From positions 2,209,895 to 2,273,894 of the forward strand of contig NZ_ASHX02000001.1 of NCBI RefSeq assembly GCF_000478605.2: 64,000 bases of DNA. Direction: 5' to 3'. Below are positions 52,764 to 61,043 of this stretch, in pieces; the first letter of the stretch is position 1, and the number at the start of each line of letters is the position of its first letter. The position numbers were made by a program, and so were the translations under genes. Source of the stretch: Streptomyces thermolilacinus SPC6 (GTDB lineage Bacteria > Actinomycetota > Actinomycetes > Streptomycetales > Streptomycetaceae). Below the pieces are notes generated by a model. That model saw only the letters and a program-made list of their open reading frames with translations. It was not told the DNA's origin and searched no databases.

Positions 52764-52876
52764 GTCTCGGCTTCGCTCGACCGGGGGACCCCCACCGGGG
52801 CGCTGTGAGCGGGTGTCGGGAGGGCGGACGTGCTCACCGCTTCGCGCCTCCGCGCGATCACCCTCCCGACACCCGC
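52764..52876. repeat. Intergenic Streptomyces-type repeat and 16-bp inverted repeat
   Basis: 52764-52800 holds CTCGGCTTCGCTCGACCGGG-like sequence with a short GGGG/CCCC hairpin, a motif that recurs between genes in many Streptomyces genomes. It is followed by a perfect 16-bp inverted repeat (52809-52824 and 52861-52876, 36-nt loop). Together they may act as a terminator for paralogue A. Confidence 0.65.
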
Positions 52877-52923
52877 GCCCCTCGGCTCCATGAGCGGTGC
52901 AGCGACTCCCGCTTAGAACACAG

Positions 52924-52953
52924 TTGCGACCGACGCCGCTGGTAGGCGATACT
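52924..52953 (+). promoter_or_regulatory. Candidate promoter of the M48 protease gene
   Basis: TTGCGA (52924-52929), an 18-base spacer and GATACT (52948-52953) would give a leader of about 55 bases before the ATG at 53014. Confidence 0.5.
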
Positions 52954-53013
52954 CCGCTTCCCCCCACGCCTCTTTGTCATGCCTCTTTCCATCCCGTGGG
53001 GGGACTCTGCCCG

Positions 53014-54606
53014 ATGGGCGCTTCCGTGCGCGCGCTGCGCGCCCTGCTCCTGCTCGCCGGCTTCTATCTGCTCGGCATCGCCATGCTCGCCGTCCTGGCC
53101 GGCCTCGACTGGGCCGCCGCCGTCTGGGCGCCCAGCGGCGTCGCCGTGAAGCTGTACGTGGTGAGCGTGCTGCTCGCGATACCGATCGTGCGGGGCATGT
53201 TCATGCTCCGCACCCCCAAGGACGACGGCGCGCACGGCGTCCTCGTCACGCCCGAGCAGGAACCGCGCCTGTGGCAGGCCGTCCGCGAGCTGGCCGGGCA
53301 GGTCGGCACCCGCGCGCCCGACGAGATCCGGCTGACCGCCGACATGAACGCGGCCGTCAGCGAGGACGCCCGCCTCATGGGCCTGCTCGGCGGCACCCGC
53401 CGCCTCTACCTGGGCCTGCCGCTGATGGCCGGGCTGACGGAGGCCCAGCTGCGCGCCGTGCTCGCCCACGAGATGGGCCACTACGGCAACTCCGACACCC
53501 GCCTGGCCGCGATCACCGTCCGGGGCCGCGTCCAGGTCGCCCGGACCATCGCGCACTTCGAGGAGCGCGCCGGGAGCAAGGTCGCCAAGGAGCGCGCCCG
53601 CCAGGAGAAGAAGAACGAGAAGAAGCTCGCCAAGGGCAGGAAGGCCAAGGAGGTCGACACGACCGGCGTCGGCCTCACCTACCGGGCCATGGCGAAGGTG
53701 TACCGGGCGTACGGACACTTCTACCTGCGCGCCACGCTGGCCGGCTCCCGCCGCCAGGAGGTCGCCGCCGACCTGGCCGCCGCCCGGATCGCGGGCCGCG
53801 ACGCGACCGCTTCCGCGCTGCGCGAGATCCCCGCGCTGGACTCGGCGCACGACTTCTACCTCAACGCGTACGCCACCCTCGGCGTCGGCGCGGGCCTGCT
53901 GCCGCCGCCGGGCGAGGTGTTCGGCGGCGTACGGCACCTGCTGGCCGCGCGCCCCGGTGAGCTGGCGGAGCTGCGCCGGAACCTGCCGACCGAGCCCGCG
54001 TCCCCGTACGACTCGCACCCGCCGATCGCCGAGCGCGTCGCCCGCCTGGAGGCCCTGCCCGACGACGGCCGCGCCTCCGAGCCCGCCGGGCCCGCGCTGG
54101 GGCTGCTGGCCGACCCGGGTACGGCGATGGTCGCCGTGGAGCACGCGGCGCTCACCCCGGAGGCGCTGCGGCTGCGCCGCGTGGACTGGCCCGAGCTGGT
54201 GCACCTGTCGATGACGGAGTACTTCGCGCAGGAGGCCGAGCCGCTGCGCCGGGCCACCGCCGAGGTGACCGGCGCCGACGGGTCGCTGGACGCCCTGCTG
54301 AACGCCCTGGACCTGGGCGTCGGCTGGGAGATCGCGGAGCGGCTGCCCAAGTCGGAGGAGGCCGGGTCGGCGAAGGGCCGCGCGGCCCGCGAGTTCGCCC
54401 GCCCGGTGCTGCGCCGGGGCCTGTCCCGGATGGTCGCGGGCGAGCTGATCGCCCGGGGCACGGCCCGCTGGGAGCTGTCCTGGTCGGAGTCGGCGTCCCT
54501 GCGGTTCCCGCCCGGCTACGAGGACGAGCTGCCGGCCGCGCTCGACGCGGCGGTCGCCGACCGCCCGGACACGTCCCCGCTGCGGCAGCTGCTGGCGACG
54601 GTCTGA
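53014..54606 (+). CDS. M48-family membrane metalloprotease
   Basis: 530-residue zinc protease of the M48 (Ste24/HtpX-like) group. Two N-terminal helices (LLLLAGFYLLGIAMLAVLAGL and VVSVLLAIPIVRGMFML) precede the catalytic domain. The zinc motif is HEMGHYGNSD (about 152-161), and the third ligand Glu is in SRRQEVAADLAAAR (about 249). Between them lies a charged coiled insert (AKERARQEKKNEKKLAKGRKAKE) that is unusual in length. The C-terminal half (from about 340) is an extra domain of unknown role. ATG 53014 has GGGGGGA upstream. It is flanked by three paralogous membrane-anchored proteins, which may be partners or substrates. Confidence 0.9.
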   Translation: MGASVRALRALLLLAGFYLLGIAMLAVLAGLDWAAAVWAPSGVAVKLYVVSVLLAIPIVRGMFMLRTPKDDGAHGVLVTPEQEPRLWQAVRELAGQVGTRAPDEIRLTADMNAAVSEDARLMGLLGGTRRLYLGLPLMAGLTEAQLRAVLAHEMGHYGNSDTRLAAITVRGRVQVARTIAHFEERAGSKVAKERARQEKKNEKKLAKGRKAKEVDTTGVGLTYRAMAKVYRAYGHFYLRATLAGSRRQEVAADLAAARIAGRDATASALREIPALDSAHDFYLNAYATLGVGAGLLPPPGEVFGGVRHLLAARPGELAELRRNLPTEPASPYDSHPPIAERVARLEALPDDGRASEPAGPALGLLADPGTAMVAVEHAALTPEALRLRRVDWPELVHLSMTEYFAQEAEPLRRATAEVTGADGSLDALLNALDLGVGWEIAERLPKSEEAGSAKGRAAREFARPVLRRGLSRMVAGELIARGTARWELSWSESASLRFPPGYEDELPAALDAAVADRPDTSPLRQLLATV

Positions 54607-54681
54607 CCTGCGGGCACGGCGACCCCGCCCCGCCCCCGTACGCGCCCCACTCCACTCACTCACCCCCCAAAGGCCCCACCT

Positions 54682-55818
54682 GTGAAAATCCTGCTCTGGG
54701 TCGTCCTGACCCCCATCGCCCTCATCGTCCTGGTGGCGGGTGTGTACTTCCTCAAGGCGATCATCGAGGGCGCCATCGAGGGCTGGCGCTCCGACCCGGA
54801 GGCCGAGGAGGCCGCCGCGAAGGCCGCCGAACGCGTCGCCGCCCTGGGCCTGCTGCCGCCCGAGCGGCAGCACACCGAGCTGTCCGCGCCGGAGCCGCGG
54901 GCCATGACCGTGGCCGTCGCCGCCGCCCGCGCTGGCGACTGGGCACCGGCCGCCGCGCTGCTGGACGGGACGGCCGCGGCCCGCGACTGGGAGCAGCGCA
55001 CCGCGTACGTGGAGAAGCTCGCCGACGTGGCCGCCGAGGACGACGCGTGGCTCGCGGCCTGGGAGGCGGCCCGCCCCGACGACCCGGGTGCGGCGCTGCT
55101 GCGGGCCCGCAGCTCGGTGTTCCTGGCATGGAAGGTACGCGGGGCGAAGCGCGCCCAGTACACGTCGAGCGAGCAGTTCGAGGGCTTCCACCGCACACTG
55201 GCCCGCACCCGGCACGAGCACGCGCGGGCGGCCGAGCTGGCCGTGCCGGGCGACCCGTCGCCGTACGTGGGCGAGATCTGGACGGCCATCGGCCTCGGCT
55301 ACCCGCACGAGGAGATGCACCGGATCTGGAAGGACATCACCGACCGGGCCCCGCACCACTACGAGGCGCACTTCTCGGCGCTCCAGTACTGGTGCTCCAA
55401 GTGGCGCGGCTCCGAGGAGCTGGCGCGGGCGTTCGCCGTGAAGGCGGCGGCCGGGGCGCCTCCGGGCACGCTGATGAAGGCGTTCCCGCTGATCGCGCAC
55501 TTCGAGCACGACGACTCCGACTCGGCGGACGTGGACCGTACGCCGGAGATGTACGCGGCCGTGGACGCCGCCCTCGCCGACGCGGCCGCCGCCGACCCGG
55601 ACCACCCGAGGCTCGCGGAGGTGCGGCACCTGCTGGCGTACTACCTGTACCTCCAGGAGCGCTGGGAGCCCGCCCTGGAGCAGTTCCGGCTGGTGGACGG
55701 GTATGTGGGCGCGCTGCCGTGGCGCTACCGGGGCGACCCGGCGGGCGAGTTCTGCCGGATGCGCGACGAGTCGGCGGTCAACGCGGCGGACGCGGGTGCG
55801 ATGGAGGCCGACGCGTGA
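54682..55818 (+). CDS. Membrane-anchored paralogue B of the uncharacterised family
   Basis: 378-residue paralogue of the protein at 51631-52740. N-terminal helix (ILLWVVLTPIALIVLVAGVYFL), a charged linker, then helical repeats. Shared blocks are [53 protein letters not shown] (about 233-248) and [15 protein letters not shown] near the end. GTG 54682 follows the M48 stop by 75 bases. Its stop overlaps the start of paralogue C (GTGA). Function unknown; likely displayed on the membrane with the soluble part in the cytoplasm or outside, which the sequence does not decide. Confidence 0.85.
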   Translation: MKILLWVVLTPIALIVLVAGVYFLKAIIEGAIEGWRSDPEAEEAAAKAAERVAALGLLPPERQHTELSAPEPRAMTVAVAAARAGDWAPAAALLDGTAAARDWEQRTAYVEKLADVAAEDDAWLAAWEAARPDDPGAALLRARSSVFLAWKVRGAKRAQYTSSEQFEGFHRTLARTRHEHARAAELAVPGDPSPYVGEIWTAIGLGYPHEEMHRIWKDITDRAPHHYEAHFSALQYWCSKWRGSEELARAFAVKAAAGAPPGTLMKAFPLIAHFEHDDSDSADVDRTPEMYAAVDAALADAAAADPDHPRLAEVRHLLAYYLYLQERWEPALEQFRLVDGYVGALPWRYRGDPAGEFCRMRDESAVNAADAGAMEADA

Positions 55819-56900
55819 GCGTGGAGATCACCCGCGCGATCGTGATCGCCGTGGCGGTGGCGGTGGGCCTCGTCGTGTACCGGCGGATCATGGGCGCCCC
55901 GGAGTCGGGCGGCTCGGCGAGGGCGGAGCGCGAGGCGCGAGCGCTGGGCCTGCTGCCCGCGTCGCGGCAGAACACGATGCTGGCCGCGCCGGACCCCGAG
56001 CTGGAGCGGGCGCTGGTCGCCGTGTCGGCGCGGGGCGACTGGGAGCCCGCGGCCCGGCTGATGGCCGCGACGCGGGAGCGCCGGGACTGGTCGCGCCGCT
56101 CCTGGTACGCGTCCGTGCTGGGCGACGTGGCCGCCGAGGGCGACGGCGTGTGGCTGGAGGCGTGGGAGGCGGCCCTGCCGCAGGACCCGGACGCGGCCGT
56201 GGTGCGGGCCTCGTCGACGGTCTCCCTCGCGTGGCTGCTGCGCGGCGGGGCGTGGGCGAAGGACACGTCGGCGGAGCGGTTCGCGGGCTTCTTCGAGGTG
56301 CTGCCCCGGTCGCGGGGCGAGGTGGCGCGAGCCGCCGAGCTGTGCCCGGAGGACCCGACCCCGTACGTCATCGAGATCTCCACCGCGCTGGGTCTGAACT
56401 ACCCGCACAAGAAGATGCACCGCATCTGGCAGGAGATCACCGACCGCGCCCCGCACCACCCCGGGGCGCACCGCTCGGCGCTCCAGTACTGGTGCGCCAA
56501 GTGGCACGGCTCCGAGGAGCTGGCCGTGCGGTTCGCGCGGGTGGCGGCGGACTCGGCCCCGCCGGGTGCGCTGCTGCGCACGCTGCCCCTGCGGGCCTGG
56601 TGGGAACACCACGACGACAAGGCGAAGGCGCGTGACTACCGGGCGCCAGAGCTGGTGGCGCTGGTGGACGCGGCGCTCGCGGACGTGGCGGCGGCCCGGC
56701 CGGACCACCCGGACCTGCCGGGCGCGCGGCACCTGCTGGCGTTCTTCCTGACCCGGCAGGGCCGCTTCGAGGCGGCGCTGGAGCAGTTCCGGCTGGTCGA
56801 CGGGTATGTGGGCGCGTTCCCGTGGGGCTCCTACCCGGACCCCGCCGCGGTCTACTGCCACTGGCGGGACAAGGCGGTACGCGGAGCGGGCGGCCGCTGA
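55815..56900 (+). CDS. Membrane-anchored paralogue C of the uncharacterised family
   Basis: 361-residue paralogue most similar to paralogue B, probably its tandem duplicate. N-terminal helix ([19 protein letters not shown]), then [93 protein letters not shown] (about 221-233) and [19 protein letters not shown] 55815 overlaps the stop of paralogue B, so B and C are translationally coupled. The conserved W/C/H pattern QYWCxKWxGS is invariant across the three proteins and may be structural. Confidence 0.86.
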   Translation: MSVEITRAIVIAVAVAVGLVVYRRIMGAPESGGSARAEREARALGLLPASRQNTMLAAPDPELERALVAVSARGDWEPAARLMAATRERRDWSRRSWYASVLGDVAAEGDGVWLEAWEAALPQDPDAAVVRASSTVSLAWLLRGGAWAKDTSAERFAGFFEVLPRSRGEVARAAELCPEDPTPYVIEISTALGLNYPHKKMHRIWQEITDRAPHHPGAHRSALQYWCAKWHGSEELAVRFARVAADSAPPGALLRTLPLRAWWEHHDDKAKARDYRAPELVALVDAALADVAAARPDHPDLPGARHLLAFFLTRQGRFEAALEQFRLVDGYVGAFPWGSYPDPAAVYCHWRDKAVRGAGGR

Positions 56901-56961
56901 GGAATCCTCCGGGGGCCCGGGGCGTTCTCCCGCAGAGCCCCCCTTCCGGAGGAGACCCGTC

Positions 56962-57627
56962 ATGTTCCAGTACCGCCGTACGCCCGAGATGCCGCTGCCC
57001 GAGCAGGCGCTGAGGGGCCGCCCGGAGCCGGAGTTCGCCCTGCCGGACCGGCACACGGTCCTGGGCACCCCGCTGCTGGGCCCGTACCCGGAGGGCCTGG
57101 AGGTGGCCGACTTCGGCCTGGGCTGCTTCTGGGGAGCGGAGCGGAAGTTCTGGCAGACGCCGGGGGTGTGGACGACCCTCGTCGGCTACCAGGGCGGCTA
57201 CACGCCGAACCCGTCGTACGAGGAGGTCTGCTCGGGCCTGACCGGCCACACGGAGGCCGTCCGCGTGGTGTACGACCCGGCGGAGGTGTCGTACGAGACG
57301 CTGCTGAAGATCTTCTGGGAGTCCCACGACCCGACCCAGGGCTACCGCCAGGGCAACGACGTGGGCACCCAGTACCGCTCGGCCGTCTACACCCACACGC
57401 CCGCCCAGGCGGAGACGGCCCAGGCGTCCCGCGAGGCGTACCAGCGGGTCCTGGCGTCCTCCGGGTACGGAACGATCACCACGGAGCTGCTCCCGGCCGA
57501 CGACCGCCCGTTCTACCCGGCGGAGCCGTACCACCAGCAGTACCTGGACAAGAACCCGGCGGGCTACTGCGGCATCGGCGGCACCGGCGTCTCCTGCCCC
57601 ATCGGCGTGACCCCGACCGGGAACTGA
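56962..57627 (+). CDS. msrA: Peptide methionine-S-sulfoxide reductase MsrA
   Basis: 221-residue MsrA, repairing oxidised methionine (S epimer). The catalytic Cys is in [14 protein letters not shown] (about residue 55), with [15 protein letters not shown] and the conserved YRSAVYTH following. Recycling cysteines lie at the C-terminus in [13 protein letters not shown] long N-terminal extension (about 45 residues) precedes the core, as in actinobacterial forms. ATG 56962 has GGAGGAG. It lies 61 bases after paralogue C in the same direction and may be co-transcribed with it. Confidence 0.95.
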   Translation: MFQYRRTPEMPLPEQALRGRPEPEFALPDRHTVLGTPLLGPYPEGLEVADFGLGCFWGAERKFWQTPGVWTTLVGYQGGYTPNPSYEEVCSGLTGHTEAVRVVYDPAEVSYETLLKIFWESHDPTQGYRQGNDVGTQYRSAVYTHTPAQAETAQASREAYQRVLASSGYGTITTELLPADDRPFYPAEPYHQQYLDKNPAGYCGIGGTGVSCPIGVTPTGN

Positions 57628-57734
57628 CGGCCGGGCCCCGCCCGTCCCCGGGCGGCGGCACCTCCCCGCGCACCGCCCGTCCTCGCACCGCTCCCCGGAC
57701 GGCCGGACCGGGCGGCCCGACGGACCGGACGGCC

Positions 57735-58139
57735 CTACAGGCGGCCCTCGGGTCCGACGGCGTCCTCGCAGTCATCGCAGAGGGTCAGCTCGACGGGCCG
57801 GGTCTCGCGCAGCGCTCCGGCACCGCCGCAGCGTTCGCAGACGTGTGCGCTGAGGGCCGTGAACGCGTCGACCAGCGCGTCGAGCCTGTCCGCCTCGTCG
57901 TGCGTCCAGTTCCCGCCCGGCTTCCACGGCCGGGGGAAGGCCTGGAACGCCAGGACGGCCCACTTCTGCTTCACCGCGAGCAGCTCGTACTCGGGGAACT
58001 CCGCGACCACCGCCTCGTGGCACCGCAGCACGAGCGGGTGCCAGCCGGGACCCACGTCGACGTGCCATGCGGGGTCCCGGAAGTGCCCCCGGTACGGGGC
58101 CGCCGGGGAGGCGTCGCCGGGCGCGGGACGGTCGGGCAC
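57735..58139 (-). CDS. Unknown small zinc-ribbon protein
   Basis: 134-residue soluble protein. The C-terminus carries two CxxC pairs (VCERCGGAG and LTLCDDCEDAVG, about 100-127) that should bind zinc. The central part, GWHPLVLRCHEAVVAEFPEYELLAVKQKWAVLAFQAFPRP, looks like a compact helical domain. I do not recognise the family. GTG 58139 lies seven bases after the DUF1330 gene stop, so the two are probably co-transcribed. Confidence 0.82.
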   Translation of the reverse strand: MPDRPAPGDASPAAPYRGHFRDPAWHVDVGPGWHPLVLRCHEAVVAEFPEYELLAVKQKWAVLAFQAFPRPWKPGGNWTHDEADRLDALVDAFTALSAHVCERCGGAGALRETRPVELTLCDDCEDAVGPEGRL

Positions 58140-58146
58140 CGGGGTC

Positions 58147-58503
58147 TCAGGACTCCGGTGACTGGGCCGCGCGGATGGCGGCCGCCGTCTTCGCGGGGTC
58201 GTAGCCGTCCGGGACGCCGTCGATGAGGAGGACGTCGCCCTCCATGTGGCGGGTGCGCAGCGGCAGCAGCGCCTGGTAGTCCTCGGAGGCGTACCAGCGG
58301 CGGGCGTGGTCCAGGGACGGGAACACGATGATCACCGGGGACTGCGGCCACTCGCCCTCCAGGACCTCGCGCTCCGGGGCGCCGTGCACCAGGAAGCGGC
58401 CGCCGAACGGGTCCAGCGTGCCCTGGACGCGTTCGATGTACGTGAGGACCTCGTCGTGCAGCGTCTGCGCGGGTCGCAGGTTGCCGATGGCGTACGCGGG
58501 CAT
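58147..58503 (-). CDS. DUF1330 family protein
   Basis: 118-residue dimeric alpha-beta barrel (ferredoxin-like) protein of the DUF1330 family, recognised from the MPAYAIGNLRP start, YIERVQGTLDPFGGRFLVHG and FPSLDHARRWYASEDYQALLPLRTRH. Family members are small and of unknown catalytic role. ATG 58503 has AGGAGGCGCC just upstream. It forms a two-gene unit with the zinc-ribbon gene downstream. Confidence 0.92.
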   Translation of the reverse strand: MPAYAIGNLRPAQTLHDEVLTYIERVQGTLDPFGGRFLVHGAPEREVLEGEWPQSPVIIVFPSLDHARRWYASEDYQALLPLRTRHMEGDVLLIDGVPDGYDPAKTAAAIRAAQSPES

Positions 58504-58628
58504 GGGCGCCTCCTGAAGGTGAACGGCCGCTGGTGGGGGGCCTGTTGGGGTCAGCCTGTCAAAGAGTGCGGCGCGGCGCGAGACGTTTCCCCGGTGACCG
58601 CCCGGGGCGGGGCGTGGGCGGGTACGCG

Positions 58629-58667
58629 AAAGGCGGCGACGCTCCCTCTCGGGGGCGCCGCCGCCTT
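58629..58667 (-). terminator. Imperfect hairpin after the L,D-transpeptidase gene
   Basis: AAGGCGGCG and CGCCGCCTT arms with a mismatched upper stem (about 58629-58667), 20 bases past the stop of the minus-strand transpeptidase gene. Confidence 0.65.
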
Positions 58668-58686
58668 CATGGACCAGGGGTGCGGA

Positions 58687-60000
58687 TCAGAGGGCCGAGC
58701 CGGCCTTCCAGTCGGCCCAGTTCATGTTCCAGCCGTTCAGGCCGTTGTCCGGCTTGATGGTCTTGTCCTTGGAGTTCTTGACGATGACCACGTCGCCGAT
58801 CAGCGAGTTGTCGTAGAACCAGGCGCCCGGCTGGTTCGGGTCGCCGGCGCCCTTGACGTCGTTGAGGCCCACGCAGCCGTGGCTGGTGTTGACGTTGCCG
58901 AAGACGGAGTCGGCGCCCCAGTAGTTGCCGTGGATGAACGTGCCGGACGTGGAGAGCCGCATGGCGTGCGGGACGTCCTTGATGTCGTACTCGCCCTTGC
59001 CGTCGTCGTCCGTGAAGCCGACGGTGGCGCCGTTCATCCGGGTCTCCTTGAACTTCTCGGAGATCACCATCTGACCGTTGTAGGTCGGGTTCTCCGGGGA
59101 GCCCGCGGAGATCGGAATCGTCTTGACCGTCTTGCCGTCGCGCTGGACCGTCATGGTCTTCTTGGCGACGTCGACGGTCGAGACCTGGTTGCGGCCGATC
59201 TTGAACGTGACGGTCTTCTGCTGGACGCCGAAGACGCCGTCGGCGCCCTCCACCCCGTCGAGCTTCAGCTTCAGCGTGACCGTGGAGCCCTCGGTCCAGT
59301 ACTGCTCGGGGCGGAAGTCGATGCGCTGGGAGTTGAACCAGTGCCCGACGACCTCCTGGCCGCTGGACGACGACACCTCGATGCCCGCCTGGACGGCCTT
59401 CTTGTTGGTGATCGCCTTGTTGAAGTTGATCGACACCGGCATGCCGACGCCGACGGTCGAGCCGTCCTCGGGCGTGAAGTTGCCGATGAAGCTGTTCGCC
59501 GGGGAGACGGTGGTGAACGACGAGTTCTCATGGGCCTCGCGGCCCTGGGCGTCCTTCGCCGTCGCGGCGATCTTGTACGTGGTGGCGCGCTTCAGCGGCC
59601 CGGAGGGCTGCCAGCTCTTGCCGTCCGCGGAGATCTCGCCCTCGACGGCCGCGCCCTCGTTGGAGGTCATCGCGACCGAGGTCAGCGTGCCCTCGGCGAC
59701 CGTGACCTTGGCGTCGTTGTTGATCGACGCGTTGATCGCGCCGTTCTTCGGGGTGATCGATATTCGGGCCTGCGAGGTCTTCTCCGCCGCCGCCTCGTCG
59801 ACCTGGGCCTGTGAGTTCTTCGGACTCTCACTGCTGCCGTTGGCGGCATCGGCCTCGTCGCCGCTGTTGCAGCCCGTGAGCACCAGCACACCGCTGAGCA
59901 GTGCGGACGCGGCCATCAGGCCTCTGCGCCGCTTACCGTCCGTCATCACACGCTTCTCCATCGTCATGGAATCCCTGCCAACACTCCCCTTAACACCCAT
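58687..60000 (-). CDS. L,D-transpeptidase lipoprotein (Ig-like domains + YkuD)
   Basis: 437-residue envelope enzyme forming 3-3 peptidoglycan cross-links or attaching proteins. Lipobox VLVLTGC with Cys at about 44, an Asn/Ser/Glu-rich linker, two immunoglobulin-like domains (about 80-265) and a C-terminal YkuD domain with FIHGNYWGAD and NTSHGCVGLND (catalytic Cys about 377). ATG 60000 is favoured by a strong GGAGG seven bases upstream; ATGs at 59967, 59961 and 59946 are also possible and would give a more typical signal length. Matches the LdtMt2-type architecture of actinobacteria. Confidence 0.94.
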   Translation of the reverse strand: MGVKGSVGRDSMTMEKRVMTDGKRRRGLMAASALLSGVLVLTGCNSGDEADAANGSSESPKNSQAQVDEAAAEKTSQARISITPKNGAINASINNDAKVTVAEGTLTSVAMTSNEGAAVEGEISADGKSWQPSGPLKRATTYKIAATAKDAQGREAHENSSFTTVSPANSFIGNFTPEDGSTVGVGMPVSINFNKAITNKKAVQAGIEVSSSSGQEVVGHWFNSQRIDFRPEQYWTEGSTVTLKLKLDGVEGADGVFGVQQKTVTFKIGRNQVSTVDVAKKTMTVQRDGKTVKTIPISAGSPENPTYNGQMVISEKFKETRMNGATVGFTDDDGKGEYDIKDVPHAMRLSTSGTFIHGNYWGADSVFGNVNTSHGCVGLNDVKGAGDPNQPGAWFYDNSLIGDVVIVKNSKDKTIKPDNGLNGWNMNWADWKAGSAL

Positions 60001-60152
60001 GACACCCCCTCCGGTTCCACATCGGTACGGGGTGTGGGGAACACCACTGACCGACGCACAGGCGTGCCGCCCGGTTCCCGGGTATGGGGTGGCCCCGGAC
60101 ACACGCACACACGTGCGGGACCCGGGGCCTTGAAGGGTGTCACATATCCGGC

Positions 60153-60512
60153 TCAGCCGTCCCGGCCCTCGCCCCCGTCTTCTTCCCCGTCCTCGGCGTC
60201 CAAGTCCTCCTCGTCGAGGTGCCAGGCGTCCACGTCCGGGTCGTAGTCCGCCTGCTCGCTGCTCCAGGACGCCTGGACGAGCTCCACCCCGGGCACCTCG
60301 CCGATCAGCTGGAACGGCTCGACCAGGTACGCGAGGGCTTCCGCTTCGTCCTCGCGGACGGCCGCCCCGGCGTGCGCACGCTCCTCCTCGGGCATGAACT
60401 CGTCGTCCTCGATCCGTCGCAGAGCGGCGTCGGTCAGCTCGCCCCTCTCGGTCACCTCCAGCACCAGGTCCACCCGAAGTCGTACATACCGTGAGGTCTC
60501 AGAAGCGCTCAT
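60153..60512 (-). CDS. Acidic hypothetical protein
   Basis: 119-residue acidic protein, no transmembrane segment. An N-terminal beta-alpha region (SRYVRLRVDLVLEVTERGELTDAALRRIEDDEFM) leads to a central helix and a strongly acidic tail (DEEDLDAEDGEEDGGEGRDG). Unknown family; possibly an antisigma-like or adaptor protein, unsupported. ATG 60512 has no ribosome-binding site. Divergent from the wall-protein gene and upstream of the transpeptidase gene on the same strand (152-base gap). Confidence 0.8.
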   Translation of the reverse strand: MSASETSRYVRLRVDLVLEVTERGELTDAALRRIEDDEFMPEEERAHAGAAVREDEAEALAYLVEPFQLIGEVPGVELVQASWSSEQADYDPDVDAWHLDEEDLDAEDGEEDGGEGRDG

Positions 60513-60618
60513 ATGACGGAGCGTAAGGCGCTCGCGGCCCCGGCTTTTCCGCGACCCGCTGTGTTCACTAGCATCGGCGCAACACCCAATTCTCGATTCC
60601 GCAAGGGGATCTGAATCT

Positions 60619-60939
60619 GTGTCCGTCGCACGCCGACCTCTGCTGACCGCCACCGCCGCCGGGACGCTGCTCGGTGCTCTGTGGTTCGTCCCCTCGGCGA
60701 ACGCCACCGGTGAGGAACCGGCCGCCGCGCAGTCCCGCCAGGCCGCCACGGCCCTCCACGCGAGCACCGCCAGCGGGGACCGGACGCCGCCCCAGGGCGG
60801 GGCCGGGCAGGAGCTTCGCCTCGCCGACACGGGCGCGGGCGTGGACACGGCGCCGTACGTGCTGGGCGGCTCCACATTCCTGGCCGTCGGGATCGGCCTG
60901 GTGACCTTCGCGATACGGCGCGGGGCGCACGCGCTCTGA
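60619..60939 (+). CDS. Small cell-wall protein with LAxTG sortase-E-type signal
   Basis: 106-residue secreted protein. Signal peptide (about 1-29, ARRPLLTATAAGTLLGALWFVPSANA), a short Ala/Ser/Gln linker, then the C-terminal sorting signal LADTG (68-72), a hydrophobic helix (YVLGGSTFLAVGIGLVTFAI) and the positive tail RRGAHAL. LAxTG is the substrate motif of class E sortases in Streptomyces, so this protein is probably linked covalently to the wall. The mature part is only about 40 residues, so it may be a carrier or small structural element. GTG 60619 has AAGGGGA about ten bases upstream. Confidence 0.88.
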   Translation: MSVARRPLLTATAAGTLLGALWFVPSANATGEEPAAAQSRQAATALHASTASGDRTPPQGGAGQELRLADTGAGVDTAPYVLGGSTFLAVGIGLVTFAIRRGAHAL

Positions 60940-60980
60940 CGCGTACGCCCCGAGGGAGACGCGCTCCGACGCGTACGCCC
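60931..60980. repeat. 30-bp direct duplication at the 3' end of the wall-protein gene
   Basis: Unit 60931-60960 is followed by a copy whose first 20 bases (60961-60980) match with one difference. The first unit includes the stop codon. The second unit leads into a C11G7 run. Confidence 0.85.
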
Positions 60981-61016
60981 CCCCCCCCGGGGGGGCCGCC
61001 CACGAAGGCGGCCCCG
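60978..61016. terminator. C11G7 tract and 9-bp hairpin between convergent genes
   Basis: Eleven C (60978-60988) and seven G (60989-60995), then a hairpin with GGGGCCGCC / GGCGGCCCC arms. Likely a bidirectional terminator between the wall-protein gene and hutH; the homopolymer is liable to length change. Confidence 0.7.
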
Positions 61017-61043
61017 CGTGACAGGGAGCGTCCGGCCCGGCCG

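Noticed and set aside
52858..55629. A 923-codon open frame on the minus strand
   Set aside because: Antisense shadow of the M48 protease and paralogue B.
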